NCBI GenBank assembly: GCA_028583415.1
Contig: CM053272.1
Coordinates: 72,953,439-73,017,438 of the forward strand
Length of the DNA: 64,000 nt
Source of the DNA: Protea cynaroides
Lineage: Eukaryota; Streptophyta; Magnoliopsida; Proteales; Proteaceae
Reading direction: 5' to 3'
The first letter of the stretch is position 1. The number at the start of each line of letters is the position of its first letter. The position numbers and the translations under genes are program-made. This document shows, one piece after another, positions 44,111 through 55,246 of the stretch. Under the pieces are notes generated by a model that saw only the letters and a program-made list of their open reading frames with translations, did not search any database and was not told the DNA's origin.

Positions 44111-44736
44111 ATGTTTCCCACCCTAAGTAGTGTTTTTATGACAAACAACATCTCCATTGGTGGTATGGGTAACCTAAACCAATTTTCTAATGTTTGGTGG
44201 ATCCTATTAATGGTGGCCAACCACCACCATTAATGGTGGTCATTACTCAACATGAATGGGGGAGAACAATAGACTAACCTTAAGGATTGTAGGGAAACCA
44301 AGGAAGTTTGAGTGTTGAGTTCCTCCAAGTTCCACCCAAGTTCTTCACCAAAGCTCCACCACAGCTCCCTCTCAATCCACACAATAGCCAAAACCCCAAA
44401 TGAGGGTTCTGATTCTATTTGTAAAAAATCAGGGAGAGAGAAAGTGACATCTGCGAATAAGCTGGCGGCAAGAAGCCAGTTGGTTCATCCGTCAATTGTG
44501 TGTTGTCGATAGGGCTGAAACACTGCCCAGACTTTAGTTCTTTGGGCCCCATGCATTGGAATGCATGTTCGGCCCACCTAAGGTCGACTATTATAATTAA
44601 AGCCCAGATAGGAGTTCCTTACTTACGATCCGGACGTATCCATCAAGTCTACATCGGGTATGTCAGCTACCGGTGTGGGAAGACCTGGCATAAAAGAAAT
44701 GCTAGTTAGTAGGGGATTTTGGGTGCAAGTCTTACA
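44111..44736 (-). repeat. Partial LTR D of a gypsy family related to LTR C
   Basis: It ends on plus with GGGATTTTGGGTGCAAGTCTTACA and shares AGACCTGGCA...GTTAGT(G)AGGGGATTTTGGGTGC with the end of LTR C near 40895. Its left boundary is unclear. No coding content. Confidence 0.45.
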
Positions 44737-47100
44737 TTAAGGGCATCCATCTAGGTGTCGGATAGGACGGGAGGCCTGTTGAGGGCCTTTGTGTTTACCA
44801 TTCTCCAACGATTAGTCAAGGGCAGTGGATACCAATTATTGCCGGAGGAGATGAAGAAGAATCACTCCTTCTATGAGGGAACCTTGGATGTTTTGTTAGT
44901 TATGACAGGTTTCCCAGTGTTATGACGGTGGGAAAACAATACCACCCCTTATCTTTCTACCCTAGTAGGTGGAGTAGCTCAAGACATCCAGCTGACAGAA
45001 CAGATCTAGGGTCGGTGCTGCTTTGAGGCGGGAGAAGAAAGGGATAAAGGTTATCATGACCAACCACCAATTAGGGGCGACCTGAGCAGGGGCAACCTTG
45101 TAGTGTCCACTATTTCATGGTAAATTGGGAGCCAAAACCCTGTTTTGAACATGTCTTCATAGACTTCGAGTTCGAACTCTAAAGGAGAACAGGAGTGTTC
45201 CCCTCGACAGAGGGGCTAGCAGAAAAATGAGGATGAATGAAGTACGCCTCCATAAAGACACGAATAGAGACCTACTTCACAGAGCTCTTTATCTCGTCAG
45301 CACGGAACAAAGAAGAGCTTGGGGTAGAAAAAGTAACAGCCTTGCTCGCCTTGGGCTTCAAAGGCTTTGGCTTAGACATTTTCGGGCTTTCGTCTGAGCT
45401 GGAGAAGGAGCCAATTTTTTCTTGGCAGGGGTAGAGCCTAGCGACTTCGCCGCCAAGCCTCTGCTAGCTACCGACGAGGTTTTAGGGGGAAGAATCCTAA
45501 CGGTATGGAGATAAAACTACTTGGACTCCTCCTTGCTCCTCTTGCGCTTAGCCTTCTTTGAGGCCTTGCATCATCAGCGGTCCTCAAAGGAATCAAGCTT
45601 TGTATCGCCCATGCCCCAACTGGGCTCATTACTGGGGTTTCCCGAATCAGCGTCTGACATTTTGCTATTGGAAAAAGAAACTAGAAGGTCAAGGAAGGAA
45701 AACTTACTGGTTACAGACGCAGGTCAAGAAAGAATGCTAGAAACTGTAAGTCAAACAATGGAAAGCGATGGAAAAGAGTGCAGCAACGGTTAAGTGTGGG
45801 AGCTTGAGAGGATTTGACAGAGTAATAGTAATAGAGTCGAAGTAAGGAAAGAACTAAAGAAAACCGAGGGTATTTATAGAAAAACTCGAGAGGATCTACA
45901 ATGATGAGATCCTGGATATCGCGCTCCTAACAATGTATGTGGCGGCCCTAGAATCGCCAATCATCAATTGTTCTGATGCTTCGAAAAGGGCAGATACGTG
46001 GGGAGAAGGCGAAGTGTCCTTCCGAGCAGTCGTTCTAGTCCCTGAACCTAACAAGAGATAGGTGGCATCACAAGACGAGCTCGTTGTCTACATGCCTACC
46101 TAGGAGTTAAGGCTATAATGTCACGTCTAGTAGGTGTTGCGAAATTCGAAGAGTCAAGCGTCGATTCGTTCAATCATGAAGTTTCAAAAGATCAAGAGAC
46201 GTTGTAGTAGCCAGCAAGAGTCTAGCCCGAGCTTGACAGAAGTTGGTATTGATGAAAGACAAGGATCAATGCCTAAGTAAAGGCAAAAGAAATGTTGCTC
46301 TCCCACACCCCATAGGTCTAGAAGAGCAAGGGGCACCTTATTATGAGGGTTACACCACCGCCATTGATAGGATGACACGTGGAGTCATCGAGTGACCCTC
46401 CCCTCGAATATGTAGAGAGTGGGAACATAAAAGGAAAGTTACAAGAGAATCCCATGACTCACGTCGAGCTTAAGGCTCAGCAAGCTGTCAAGAAACATAT
46501 AATTATTCTATACAAGGAATTCTTATCCGCAAGGATCCTTTCATAAGAAAGATCCGTCATTAATAAGGAAAGTTCATGTCATCCTAAGATCCGAGGGTTG
46601 ACCTTGAAAGATTAACATGGAGAGAATGGATCTCGCGATCTACGTTGGCGTACAGGAGGAGGAATCCAGCTGGCCTCTCGTATGAGACGAGATTCATGCG
46701 TTTCGGGTCGATCTCCTACCTTAACTGGTAGCCTCTACCCAAGCTCATTGAATCACTTCAGACTTATAAACCGAAGACGAACAAAGATAAATGGATCCAC
46801 AACTTCATCTTCTCAATTTAGACTGCAAACCTTGCCAAAAGACGATTGTCTGTTCCCACTCATTAGGAATGGCAGGCACCTTTGTTGTCTACTCCATGCT
46901 GTTTGTTCACAATCCAATTTAGGTAACGCAGTGGTCTAAAGGTCATCCAATCTAACTATCATTTTGTCACTATGCTTCTTTGTGTGCAAACATCAGCTAG
47001 CTCAAGGCATACCGATTCGGGTAGCAACAATCCAAATCCGGTAATATGGATAATCCATGGAATCGGTATGGTATCTATACTGGTCATGACTCAACCATCT
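44737..47100 (-). other. Unclassified retroelement-like region
   Basis: No intact gene. The minus strand has a degraded frame starting MSDADSGNPSNEPSWGMG (ATG near 45662). It is followed through frameshifts by a Lys/Ser/Pro-rich stretch and by VYEDMFKTGFWLPIYHEIVD near 45160. The last phrase recalls the N-terminal domain of plant gypsy-associated proteins, but the match is from memory and weak. On the plus strand LPEEMKKNHSFYEGTLDVLL is open near 44845. The 45800-47000 part is non-coding, possibly an LTR. Confidence 0.3.
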
Positions 47101-47480
47101 TCTGTGTCTTATTTACGAGACGAACAATAGAAAAGACATGGTATTTCGCATATTTCTGAAGGGTAATAATTCTATCAATGAGATCGGCTAACACATCCGT
47201 TACGTTCCTCGTCTCCTCGAGATGTTCGGTCACTGGTTGGGATCTATGGGAATCGCGAGAAATTGCAAATTTGTCGAGCTGCTCAGAAAACTTAAAGCTG
47301 GTCCATGGGCCTCAATAAAATAATAAAATACAGAAAAAGAAATTAAAAAAGGGCAATAAATAAAAACGAGGCGAAAGGAAAATGAGAGACGATGACGTAC
47401 TCTTCTTCTTCTCCTCCTACTGGTCGTCTCCGTCTTTAACAGGGCGTAAACGCTCGTGACAAGTGCTATTTCTTCGTGTT
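47101..47480 (+). promoter_or_regulatory. Promoter-proximal region of the Raf-like kinase gene (inferred)
   Basis: Sequence directly upstream of the kinase's inferred 5'-UTR exon. I could not place a TATA box or start site with confidence. The 125-codon minus-strand frame here has no domain and is probably fortuitous. Confidence 0.3.
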
Positions 47481-47567
47481 TCATGGGTGTATCATCTGCT
47501 ATTCTTCTTTGAATCGTATCTGCAGCTTCAATTTGAAGAGACGTAGAGAGAAACCACATCGATCGAG

Positions 47568-47953
47568 GTACGTTGTCGCTATCCGTGTATTGAATATGAA
47601 TCAACAATTTCGTATGTTTTCAGGGTTTCTGACTTTGTTTTACAGTGTTTCTTCTTGGTTCTGTGCTTCTGTTAGGGTTTTGTCCACTTTGGAAGGATTT
47701 GATGAAGATGTAGTGGAAGTTTATCTTCTGCGACTGAGAAAAAAAAATCGGATTTTGATTTTGACTTTCCTTTTTTTCAGGTCCTGTTGTTCTGCTGTTG
47801 TATCGAGCTTTTCATTTCGGGTTCCCTGTTTTGGGTTTTTAGTTCAGAGAAATCGACACTGAGATTGGTATGGTATCTGGCGCTTGGGGGAAATTTTCAT
47901 CTTCAGATCAGAATGAAATGGAATTTTGAAGTCGATTTGAATTTTTTTTTCAG
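47568..47953 (+). other. Predicted 5'-UTR intron of the kinase gene
   Basis: A donor at GATCGAG|GTACGTTG (47567/47568) and a T-rich acceptor ending TTTTTTTTTCAG at 47953 define a leader intron. An alternative acceptor, TCCTTTTTTTCAG, ends near 47780. The coding start at 48157 follows either choice. Confidence 0.5.
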
Positions 47954-48156
47954 GGTTTTACGGAATTTTGATTTGAAGGAACGGATAGATGCTGAAGAAA
48001 CTTCACCATCAAGTTGGTCAGAAGACTCAGAACTCAGAAGAACGTCAGAGCTAAAGTTAATTGCTGTTTAAAATTTTCTTTCTAGCGGGTGACGCTTTGG
48101 AGAATCCGATGCTGAAGAAATAAAAGACTTGAAGGTTGTTCGTAACTGTCGGAAAG

Positions 48157-49061
48157 ATGGTGGAGGGTCCAAAATTCACCGGTATTATAGGCAATAACAA
48201 CAATCCGAACAACTTCTATGATTTTACGCAAGGGTTTTATGAGAAACTTGGTGAGGGTTCCAACATGTCAATCGACAGTGTTGGGAGTTTACCGACGAGT
48301 AACGGTGGGGGTTCAGTTTCGATGTCTGTGGACAATAGCAGCGTCGGATCAAACGATTCCCACACTCATATCTTAAACCATCCTGGTCTGCGTCCTGTCA
48401 ATAATAACTACTCTGTAGGTCACAGTGTTCTTCGTCCCGGGAGGGTGTCCCATGCGCTTAGTGATGATGCACTGGCACAAGCCTTGATGGATAGCAGGTA
48501 CCCCACTGAAGGGCTTGAGAATTATGACGAGTGGACAATCGATTTGAGGAAGCTTAACATGGGGACTGCTTTTGCACAAGGAGCTTTTGGGAAGCTTTAT
48601 AAAGGGACATACAATGGTGAGGATGTTGCGATCAAGATATTGGAAAGGCCGGAGAACAATGCAGAGAGGGCACAGTTGATGGAACAACAGTTCCAGCAGG
48701 AAGTCATGATGTTGGCCACCCTTAAACACCCCAACATAGTCAGGTTTATTGGGGCATGCCGAAAATCCATGGTATGGTGCATTGTGACGGAGTATGCAAA
48801 AGGAGGATCAGTCCGGCAGTTCCTGATGAAGAGGCAGAATCGATCTGTGCCCTTGAAGTTGGCAGTCAAGCAGGCCTTGGATGTTGCGAGGGGGATGGCA
48901 TATGTACATGGGCTGGGCTCCATTCATAGAGATCTGAAGTCTGATAACCTGTTGATTTTTACGGACAAGTCCATTAAAATTGCAGATTTTGGTGTGGCTC
49001 GTATTGAGGTGCAGACTGAGGGGATGACTCCAGAGACTGGAACTTACCGATGGATGGCTCC
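48157..49061 (+). CDS. Raf-like (group C) Ser/Thr protein kinase, first coding exon
   Basis: This is a plant Raf-like MAP kinase kinase kinase, close to Arabidopsis At4g31170/At2g24360 as I recall them. These are cytosolic kinases implicated in stress and hormone signalling. The start is ATG 48157 (MVEGPKFTGIIG), which fits the family N-terminus. A Ser/Asn-rich region spans residues 1-120, then WTIDLRKLNMGTAFAQGAFG (126-145) holds the glycine-rich loop. Catalytic Lys160 is in VAIK. The alpha-C glutamate lies in QQFQQEVMMLATLKHPNIVR (177-196). The catalytic loop is HRDLKSDNLL (257-266), the DFG is at 277-279, and the activation segment ends GTYRWMAP (295-302). All key residues are present. The exon ends CC|GTAAGC at 49061/49062, phase 2. 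About 110 C-terminal residues of the usual ~412 are outside the window. Confidence 0.93.
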
Positions 49062-51335
49062 GTAAGCATCTTGCCCTTCATGTGATAAAAGATCATATTT
49101 TTATGCTACAGTTTTCCTTGATGGTTCTTTTTGTTCCTTTTTTCCTTCTGTTTTCAAAATTTTCTGTACTCTTTATGTTGAATCACTCCCGCTTTTGTAA
49201 TTGTCAGTGATGATTTCTGTTTTGGTATCAGTTGTGTCTGAATTGATGATAATCAATTACATTAGTTACTATGCTGTGGTTTATATATGTTTTACAAACT
49301 AACATACGTGGATCCTGTGGTTTTCATGTGCTGTTAAGTTTGCCATGTGCAGTGAACTTGTTGGATTCTTTTCAGTTGCGGTCTTGTTCTAGTTTTGTCT
49401 GGCTTGTGCTTTACAACCTTTCCTACCCCAAAACAATGGTTATCTATGCAAATCACCAGCTTGTCTTGTTGCTTCGGAGTAGTTCTTTCTGGCATTTTTT
49501 GTTGTGAAAATCCTGTTGATTTGTACGTTATGGTTGGAGAAAGATCATTACTTGTTAAATAGAACATGTTTGTATTTTTAAAATAATGAGTTGTTTGGAA
49601 TCCAGCAATTATTTTCAATAATTTACGCCACTTGTTTTTGCTATTTAATGACTCTAGGGAACTGAACGTTTGTAAGATTTTTGTATTATCACTTCACTTG
49701 CATTGATTCCAATGCTGCATATCAGAAGGGTTACATACCCACATTCAATAAACTCAAGCCTAGGGTTTTTGAATTGAGTTCAAAACAAGAATTTAAAGGT
49801 CGGTGCGACCCAGGACCGTTCCTTGGTGGTACCAATCTGGATTGGTTGGAGATGACCATTATTATTTTTATATACCCGTTCCAGTTTGCAAAAGCAAATA
49901 TTTCCTGTGGATTGGCAGATCAACTGTACATTACAGATTGGATCCGCTGATCCTTGAAACCATGTTGGAAGATCAATTTTCGCCACATAAGAGACCTGTG
50001 TCTGCATGCTATCTCATAAATAAAGTTGTATACCTTTCTCCCTATCCCCCCTCAAGTGGGCATACCTGAGGTGTTCCCTTAATCCCTTTGTTATTAATTT
50101 TTATATAAAGTGAAACCATAGAATAGGTGTATATGTTTTATCCAGGCATATAATGTGAAACTATTAAGTGCAAATTCAAAGCATTCTTGGTTCACCCTTT
50201 CTCATAGTCTCTAAGATGTATTTGGGTGATGAGCTATGTGGTTGTTGCTTTGTTGAATGATTGAATCCATTTATGAGTATGTTATGTCCTCATGAGAAGC
50301 GTATGCAGCTATCACCTTCAGTATTCTTTGTTATCAACAATCAACATATATATGGAAATTTTAAAGAATATCTAGATTGCTTTAGTTATTGTCCCATTGA
50401 TTTGAAGCATTGATTTCTGACACCTGGAAACACGCTTAATTGTTTGTAGCATTGAGAAGGTACATGCTTATTCCTAACGTGCATGGTTTAACTTTAAATA
50501 TATGCTAAAAATGATTAAATGGTACTATTTAGCAGGTTTATACATTATGTCAGAATTTATGCAGTATATTCTATTCACAGCAATAATTTCAAGACCCGTG
50601 GAGCATTTGATAGACAGTGCTTTATGCTTTTGTGAAGAATGCTATCTGGAAAACACTAGCAAATCAGCCAGTGATAGTATTATTAAATTGTTGTATTATG
50701 AATTTATGATAATCATTTTTCATTTTAATAATTACTGGCAAATTCTTCTTTCAGATTGATGAAGCCGACCATCGCTAAATTTATGGGGATGCATTAAAAG
50801 ATATGCTATGCCAAACGGGCTAAGCCCAGTTCCCATTCTATAACATTGTTTTGTTGAAGCACTACCATTTTCCATCAAGAAAATAAATGAATAAATAACA
50901 AGTTAAAAAGAACGCATCTTGATCCAGCATCGATATGATTTGTATGGAGTTTGTTAGGTAGGGTCCTACTGTGGCCTTACCCGCGAGGCCTGAGAGTCCT
51001 CAGCAGAAAATTTTCTGCTAAAAATTGAGGAAGATTTCTCTTTCTAGGGTAAGGATTTACTGCCTCTCCCTCTTCCAAAATTGAAGAAGAAGAAACAGCT
51101 GTTGGCTAGACAGCAACTATTAACTTGGATCAAGTCTATCTGGTATTACACCCTTGCTGGAAGACTAACATGCAGTGCTTTACTAAGAGCACTAAGTCAT
51201 CCGTGAATGCTTAGGAGAGAAGCCTGATTTCTTTTTCCTGACCTTTTGTATTCCTCCTTTCCCTGGGCATATGCCCTGTTAGGGGGAGTGGGAGAGGGGA
51301 TACTGTTCAGTTGAGTCATTTTGGTCCAGCACATG
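49062..51335 (+). other. Start of the kinase's very long intron
   Basis: After the donor the sequence is T-rich, as plant introns are. I searched for the next exon (the kinase C-lobe after the APE region) and saw no match up to 64000. No gene or known element was recognised in this part. Confidence 0.6.
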
Positions 51336-51337
51336 GG

Positions 51338-51359
51338 TGGGAGTGTGTGTGTGTGTGTT

Positions 51360-51420
<61 letters not shown>
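51338..51420. repeat. Compound microsatellite (GT)n(GA)n
   Basis: GT repeats with one TT interruption pass directly into about 18 GA repeats, inside the kinase intron. Confidence 0.95.
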
Positions 51421-51422
<2 letters not shown>

Positions 51423-51485
51423 ATTTTAATAAAGTTATGTGTCCAAGAAAGGAGTAAGGCTATCGTAGAAACTTGTAAAGAATTT

Positions 51486-51888
51486 TGTTAACGTTGCATA
51501 TTGAAATAGGCCCATGAGAGGCCCATATTGAAGACCAGCCCAATGTTGAGGACCACCAGTGTTGCTGGCGGTAATTAGCGCCAGCGACATTGCTTGGCTC
51601 TCATTCTTTCCTTCTTTTCTTGTTATTTTGTTTCCTTATTCATTTATATTTTGTTTCTTATTTTAGTCTCTCTATTTATAGAGACTTCCTTATATAATGG
51701 ATTCTGTTTTTTACTTATAAATACAAAGGATGGACTGCAGAGAGCATTCATTGATCTCGGCTCCAGCTCCTTGCTGGATTTCGTGACTGCTCTCCTTTTC
51801 TTCTTCTTCTTCTTCTTCTAATTTCTTCTTCTCTCTTCTTCATTCTTTGTTTTTCTGGTTTAATGTTTGAGATTGTGTGGTTTTGTTA
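51486..51888 (+). repeat. Left (forward) copia LTR
   Basis: Starts TGTTAACG and is followed by TGGTATCAGAGC. The same sequence occurs inverted at 53367-53641, sharing GGTAATTAGCGCCAGCGACA and GAGAGCATTCATTGATCTCG. The exact right end is uncertain by a few bases. Confidence 0.75.
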
Positions 51889-51890
51889 TA

Positions 51891-51902
51891 TGGTATCAGA
51901 GC
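51891..51902 (+). promoter_or_regulatory. Primer-binding site (initiator tRNA-Met)
   Basis: TGGTATCAGAGC directly after the forward LTR. Confidence 0.9.
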
Positions 51903-52328
51903 ATTAGATCTTGGCTATCATCAATACTTGGTTTGATAGACTTTTGATATTTTTGCTCTAACTATGTACTGATTTTTTTTTTATGCTACTAGATGATCAA
52001 GATGTGCTGTGATTACTACTATGCTGTGATTGATAACTTCTAGATCATCTTCTTATTATCTATGTGGTAAACATTAATTAAAAATTTCTTTTTTACTACC
52101 TAGCATCCTCCCGCCACCCCTCTTGAGCCATCATTCCCTTGGCCACTCGGTTGGCTGAACAAAGAATTTATTTGTGCAAAGATATATATTGTGTAACTCC
52201 ACTACCTCCATCATCCATTGCTTCTCTTTGAGCCTTACTTCCTTGGCCTCTCAGTTGGCGGAACCGGATGAAAGAAGAACATTATTTCTTTACATAGTTG
52301 TGTTGTTTAGTTGTTATTACTATTCAAG

Positions 52329-53261
52329 ATGAGTGATTACAAACCTTCGGAGGTTCAGATTATTACTGTGAAGTTGAAAGGGGTTTCAAACTACCTTTTG
52401 TGGGCTCAGGCTATCAAGGCTTACATCTTGTCCAAAGACAAGATTAAGATACTTTCTGAAGATGCTCCTGTTAATGATGTTAAAGATCCAGAGTCTGTAA
52501 AGGTTTATGATGCTTGCCTTCGTGATAATTCTTTAGTTCAAACTTGGTTATGGAATAGTATTGATGTTTCCATCTTGTTTACTGTAATGTTTCACAATAC
52601 TGCCAAGGCCATCTGGGATGATCTCAAAGAGACCTATGGCTAAGATAAGAATGTTTATAGGATTTATGACCTCTATGAGAGAATGTTTACCTACTCTATT
52701 GGTGATAAATCCTTAACTGACTACTATGGAGGCTTCAAAGACCTAATTGAAGAGATCCAAGCTGTGCAGCCCCTGACAACTTATATCAATAAACTAAAGA
52801 CCCAACAGTCTGAATTTTATGTGGTCAAGTTTCTGGCTGGTCTTTCTCCTGAGTATCAAGCTATGAAGAATCAGTTTCTTGCTGGTGCTTCCATACCCAT
52901 CCTAAGTGAGACCTTCTTTCGTATCCAACGTTTGGTTCCCCAGACTGACACTTCCCAAAAAGATACAACTGATTGTTTGCTGGCCGAGGTCGGGGTTCCA
53001 CCTCTCTGGGTCGTGGCTCCAATCGTGGTTGTGGTTTTGGCCTTTCTTCAGTTGATAAGTCTGCCGGCTTCTGTACTCATTGCAACAAACCCAACCACAT
53101 TGCTGATAGCTGTTGGGATAAGTTTGGCCGCCTTGAACGGGTAGATAATTTGGTGAATATTGTTACCATTGATGATGCATCCCCGGCTGCCCATGTTCCA
53201 CCGTCTACACTTGCTTCGTCTTCTGATCAGTATGAGGCCATTCTTCGAAGGCTTCAAAACC
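52329..53261 (+). pseudogene. Copia gag with CCHC zinc knuckle, truncated
   Basis: Gag packages element RNA. It starts at ATG 52329 (MSDYKPSEVQIITVKLKGVS) and continues NYLLWAQAIKAYILSKDK. A stop follows DDLKETYG near 52642. The next pieces are in the same or shifted frames: YERMFTYSIGDKSLTDYYGG near 52675, VVKFLAGLSPEYQAMKNQFL near 52825, a Gly/Arg-rich hinge, and a CCHC knuckle CTHCNKPNHIADSC at 53072-53113. These are the UBN2-type gag domain and nucleocapsid in the usual order. After RRLQNLD (53261) the sequence switches into inverted LTR. Protease, integrase and RT are missing. Confidence 0.88.
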
Positions 53262-53641
53262 TTGACACTGCTGGTCCTCGACATTGGGCTGGTCTTCAAT
53301 ATGGGCCTCTCGTGGCCTATTTCAATATGCAACATTAACACCCTCCCTCAAGCTTGGAGTATACAAATCACGAAATCCGGCAAGGAGCTGGAGCCGAGAT
53401 CAATGAATGCTCTCTGCAGTCCAGCCTTTGTATTTATAAGTAAAAAACAGAATCCATTACATAAGGAAGTCTATAAACAGAGAGACTAAAATAAGAAACA
53501 AAATATAAATGAATAAGGAAACAAAATAACAAGAAAAGAAGGAAAGAGTGAGAGCCAAGCAATGTCGCTGGCGCTAATTACCGCCAGTGACACTGCTGGT
53601 TCTCGACATTGGGCTGGTCTTCAATATGGGCCTCTCATGGG
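53262..53641 (-). repeat. Inverted LTR pieces and polypurine tract of the copia rearrangement
   Basis: Read on the minus strand, 53641-53367 is the LTR 5' part up to GGATTTCGTGA. Then comes TACTCCAAGCTTGAGGGAGG, a polypurine tract abutting a second LTR start TGTTAATGTTGC (53340-53262). So PPT plus 3'-LTR start is intact in the inverted half, but the whole internal region between is gone. Confidence 0.8.
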
Positions 53642-53650
53642 CCTATGCAA

Positions 53651-54206
53651 GAGGAAAGTTCTACTTCATGCAAAATTACCAGAACTTTGATACTGTAATT
53701 TCCCTTATTCTTTGTGATTCTCTGCCCATGGGTCTCATAAACCCTCTTTTGACCAGTTGCTTCTCCTCTTGACAAACAGTACATGGATTCCCATTGGTCC
53801 CGATTAATTGAATTGCCAACAAAGAACCAGTTTCCTCTCTCTAGTCAGCTCCAGAATTTTTACTGCATCAAATCTAGAGTACAATAAATCAATTTAAAAT
53901 CTATTCTCAATCTTAATATAAAGATAAAGGAAAATCTAGGTTTTGGACATTATCTAACTGGGTAGCACCAATGATACAAATGTCTCCAGAATAGAACACT
54001 AAGCAATGAAAAGGTGGGCACCTTGAGATCTTATATCTGCGATCTCCACTGGATATAATCACAATCAATCATCCACTAGCCTGCTATAAAAACTTTCTTA
54101 TATGAAGAGATGTGATCTGTCTATATTTGGGCATGTTCTCCCTTTATTGATGGGTACATTTAGAGTAGCACTACGAGTTTTTTTTAGTAGTTATAGATTT
54201 AAGGTT

Positions 54207-54246
<40 letters not shown>

Positions 54247-55104
54247 ATGCACTTAATTTTTTTTTAATTAGTCATGTAGAAGAAGAGCAATTCTTAAGGT
54301 TGTCTTGCAAATCTACCAACGTTGGAGTGCAGTGGGAGAGTTTTTAGGGAAGGCTGTCGGAATTACAAGAAAGTTACTGATAAGGGTTTGTGAGTATTAA
54401 TTTTAGGAATCGTTGATAGGTGTAAAGATCAGTTGATGTGGAGAGTTTTTAGGAGATGATGAAACTCTCTAATAGGTGATATACTAAACCAGGATCTCTA
54501 GATTTGATTGCGGAAGATAATTGGGATATTTTTCCTTTTAAGTAATTATTTGAGATTTACCCTAGTAATGTAAATTATTTGTTTTTTTAGGCCATCTAGA
54601 AAGTCACATGGTGAAAAGTGAAGGAAAGAGGATTAGAGGGATAGATATAGGTATGCTTTAGTGGTATAAATGAATTTTGCATTCATGAGTTCTCTTGCAA
54701 AGTAGTATTACCGTGGGGAATCTGGGGATTGAGGTCTTTTATTTGTTAATTGGTTAATAAGAAATCATTCGTTGTAGTGACATTCAATTTTCTCCATTAT
54801 GTTCCTATTGCTTTCTTTCTTTAGCATCTAAAAGACATTTTTGTATCTTTTCTTTTTTATTTTTATTTTAACTTGAGGCAAAAAAAAAGTTTGTTTCTTG
54901 TTATTGTTGGATTTTTCCCTGGAATACATATTATTGTTTAGATCTTGTTGGGTACTATCAATTGTGCATCAGGGATGAAATGGGGCATAAATTTTTTTAT
55001 AAGTTTTTCCTTGGAAGAAAGGTTAGTAATAATTATAATTAAAAGTTTATTTATGTTTATGTTATATTTTGTGAGTGGGGTCCATTTGGCCTAGATCCAA
55101 AACC
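53651..55104. other. Kinase intron, no gene; contains a (GA)n microsatellite
   Basis: No conserved frame. GA repeats run at about 54211-54244. Confidence 0.6.
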
Positions 55105-55112
55105 TTTTCCAT

Positions 55113-55238
55113 CATAGTTGTCAAGGCACAAGGCGAACCAAGGCATCGGAGGCTTGATGGACGCCCAAGGCGACCAAGGTGGCCTATTTTCCAAGGTGCC
55201 TGGACGCTTAGGAGGTAGACGATGCCTTGAGAACTATG
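55113..55238. mobile_element. 126-bp hAT MITE with perfect 8-bp target duplication
   Basis: The ends are CATAGTTGTCAAGGCA and TGCCTTGAGAACTATG (15 of 16 bases complementary). The interior is made of GGCG/CGCC-type short repeats. It is flanked by TTTTCCAT at 55105-55112 and 55239-55246. The left end is the same as the terminus at 62267, where a hAT transposase-bearing element begins. Confidence 0.9.
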
Positions 55239-55246
55239 TTTTCCAT

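Larger units (their letters stand above)
51486..53650. mobile_element. Rearranged copia element: forward LTR-PBS-gag joined head-to-head to an inverted LTR
   Basis: The plus strand has an LTR starting TGTTAACGTTGCATATTG at 51486, a primer site at 51891-51902 and gag at 52329. After gag the plus sequence abruptly becomes the reverse complement of the LTR. Positions 53262-53340 are the inverted LTR start, 53341-53351 an inverted polypurine tract (TTGAGGGAGGG), and 53367-53641 most of another inverted LTR. The arms 51510-51790 and 53367-53640 are near-identical inverted repeats. Pol is missing. This looks like a recombination or template-switch product. Confidence 0.8.

Noticed and set aside
45237..45793. 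Three plus-strand frames of 60-90 codons
   Set aside because: No conserved motifs. The minus strand has the more protein-like, though decayed, frame.
47230..47607. 125-codon minus-strand frame upstream of the kinase
   Set aside because: No domain. It overlaps the kinase's leader exon on the other strand and has a basic, low-complexity stretch.
48373..48923. Antisense frames of 118 and 108 codons across the kinase exon
   Set aside because: Shadows of the kinase coding sequence. The sense strand has all kinase motifs in order.
52683..53144. C-terminal hydrophobic part of the 153-codon gag frame
   Set aside because: From about 52975 the hydrophobic residues are a frameshift translation of the Gly/Arg-rich zinc-knuckle region, which is in the neighbouring frame.
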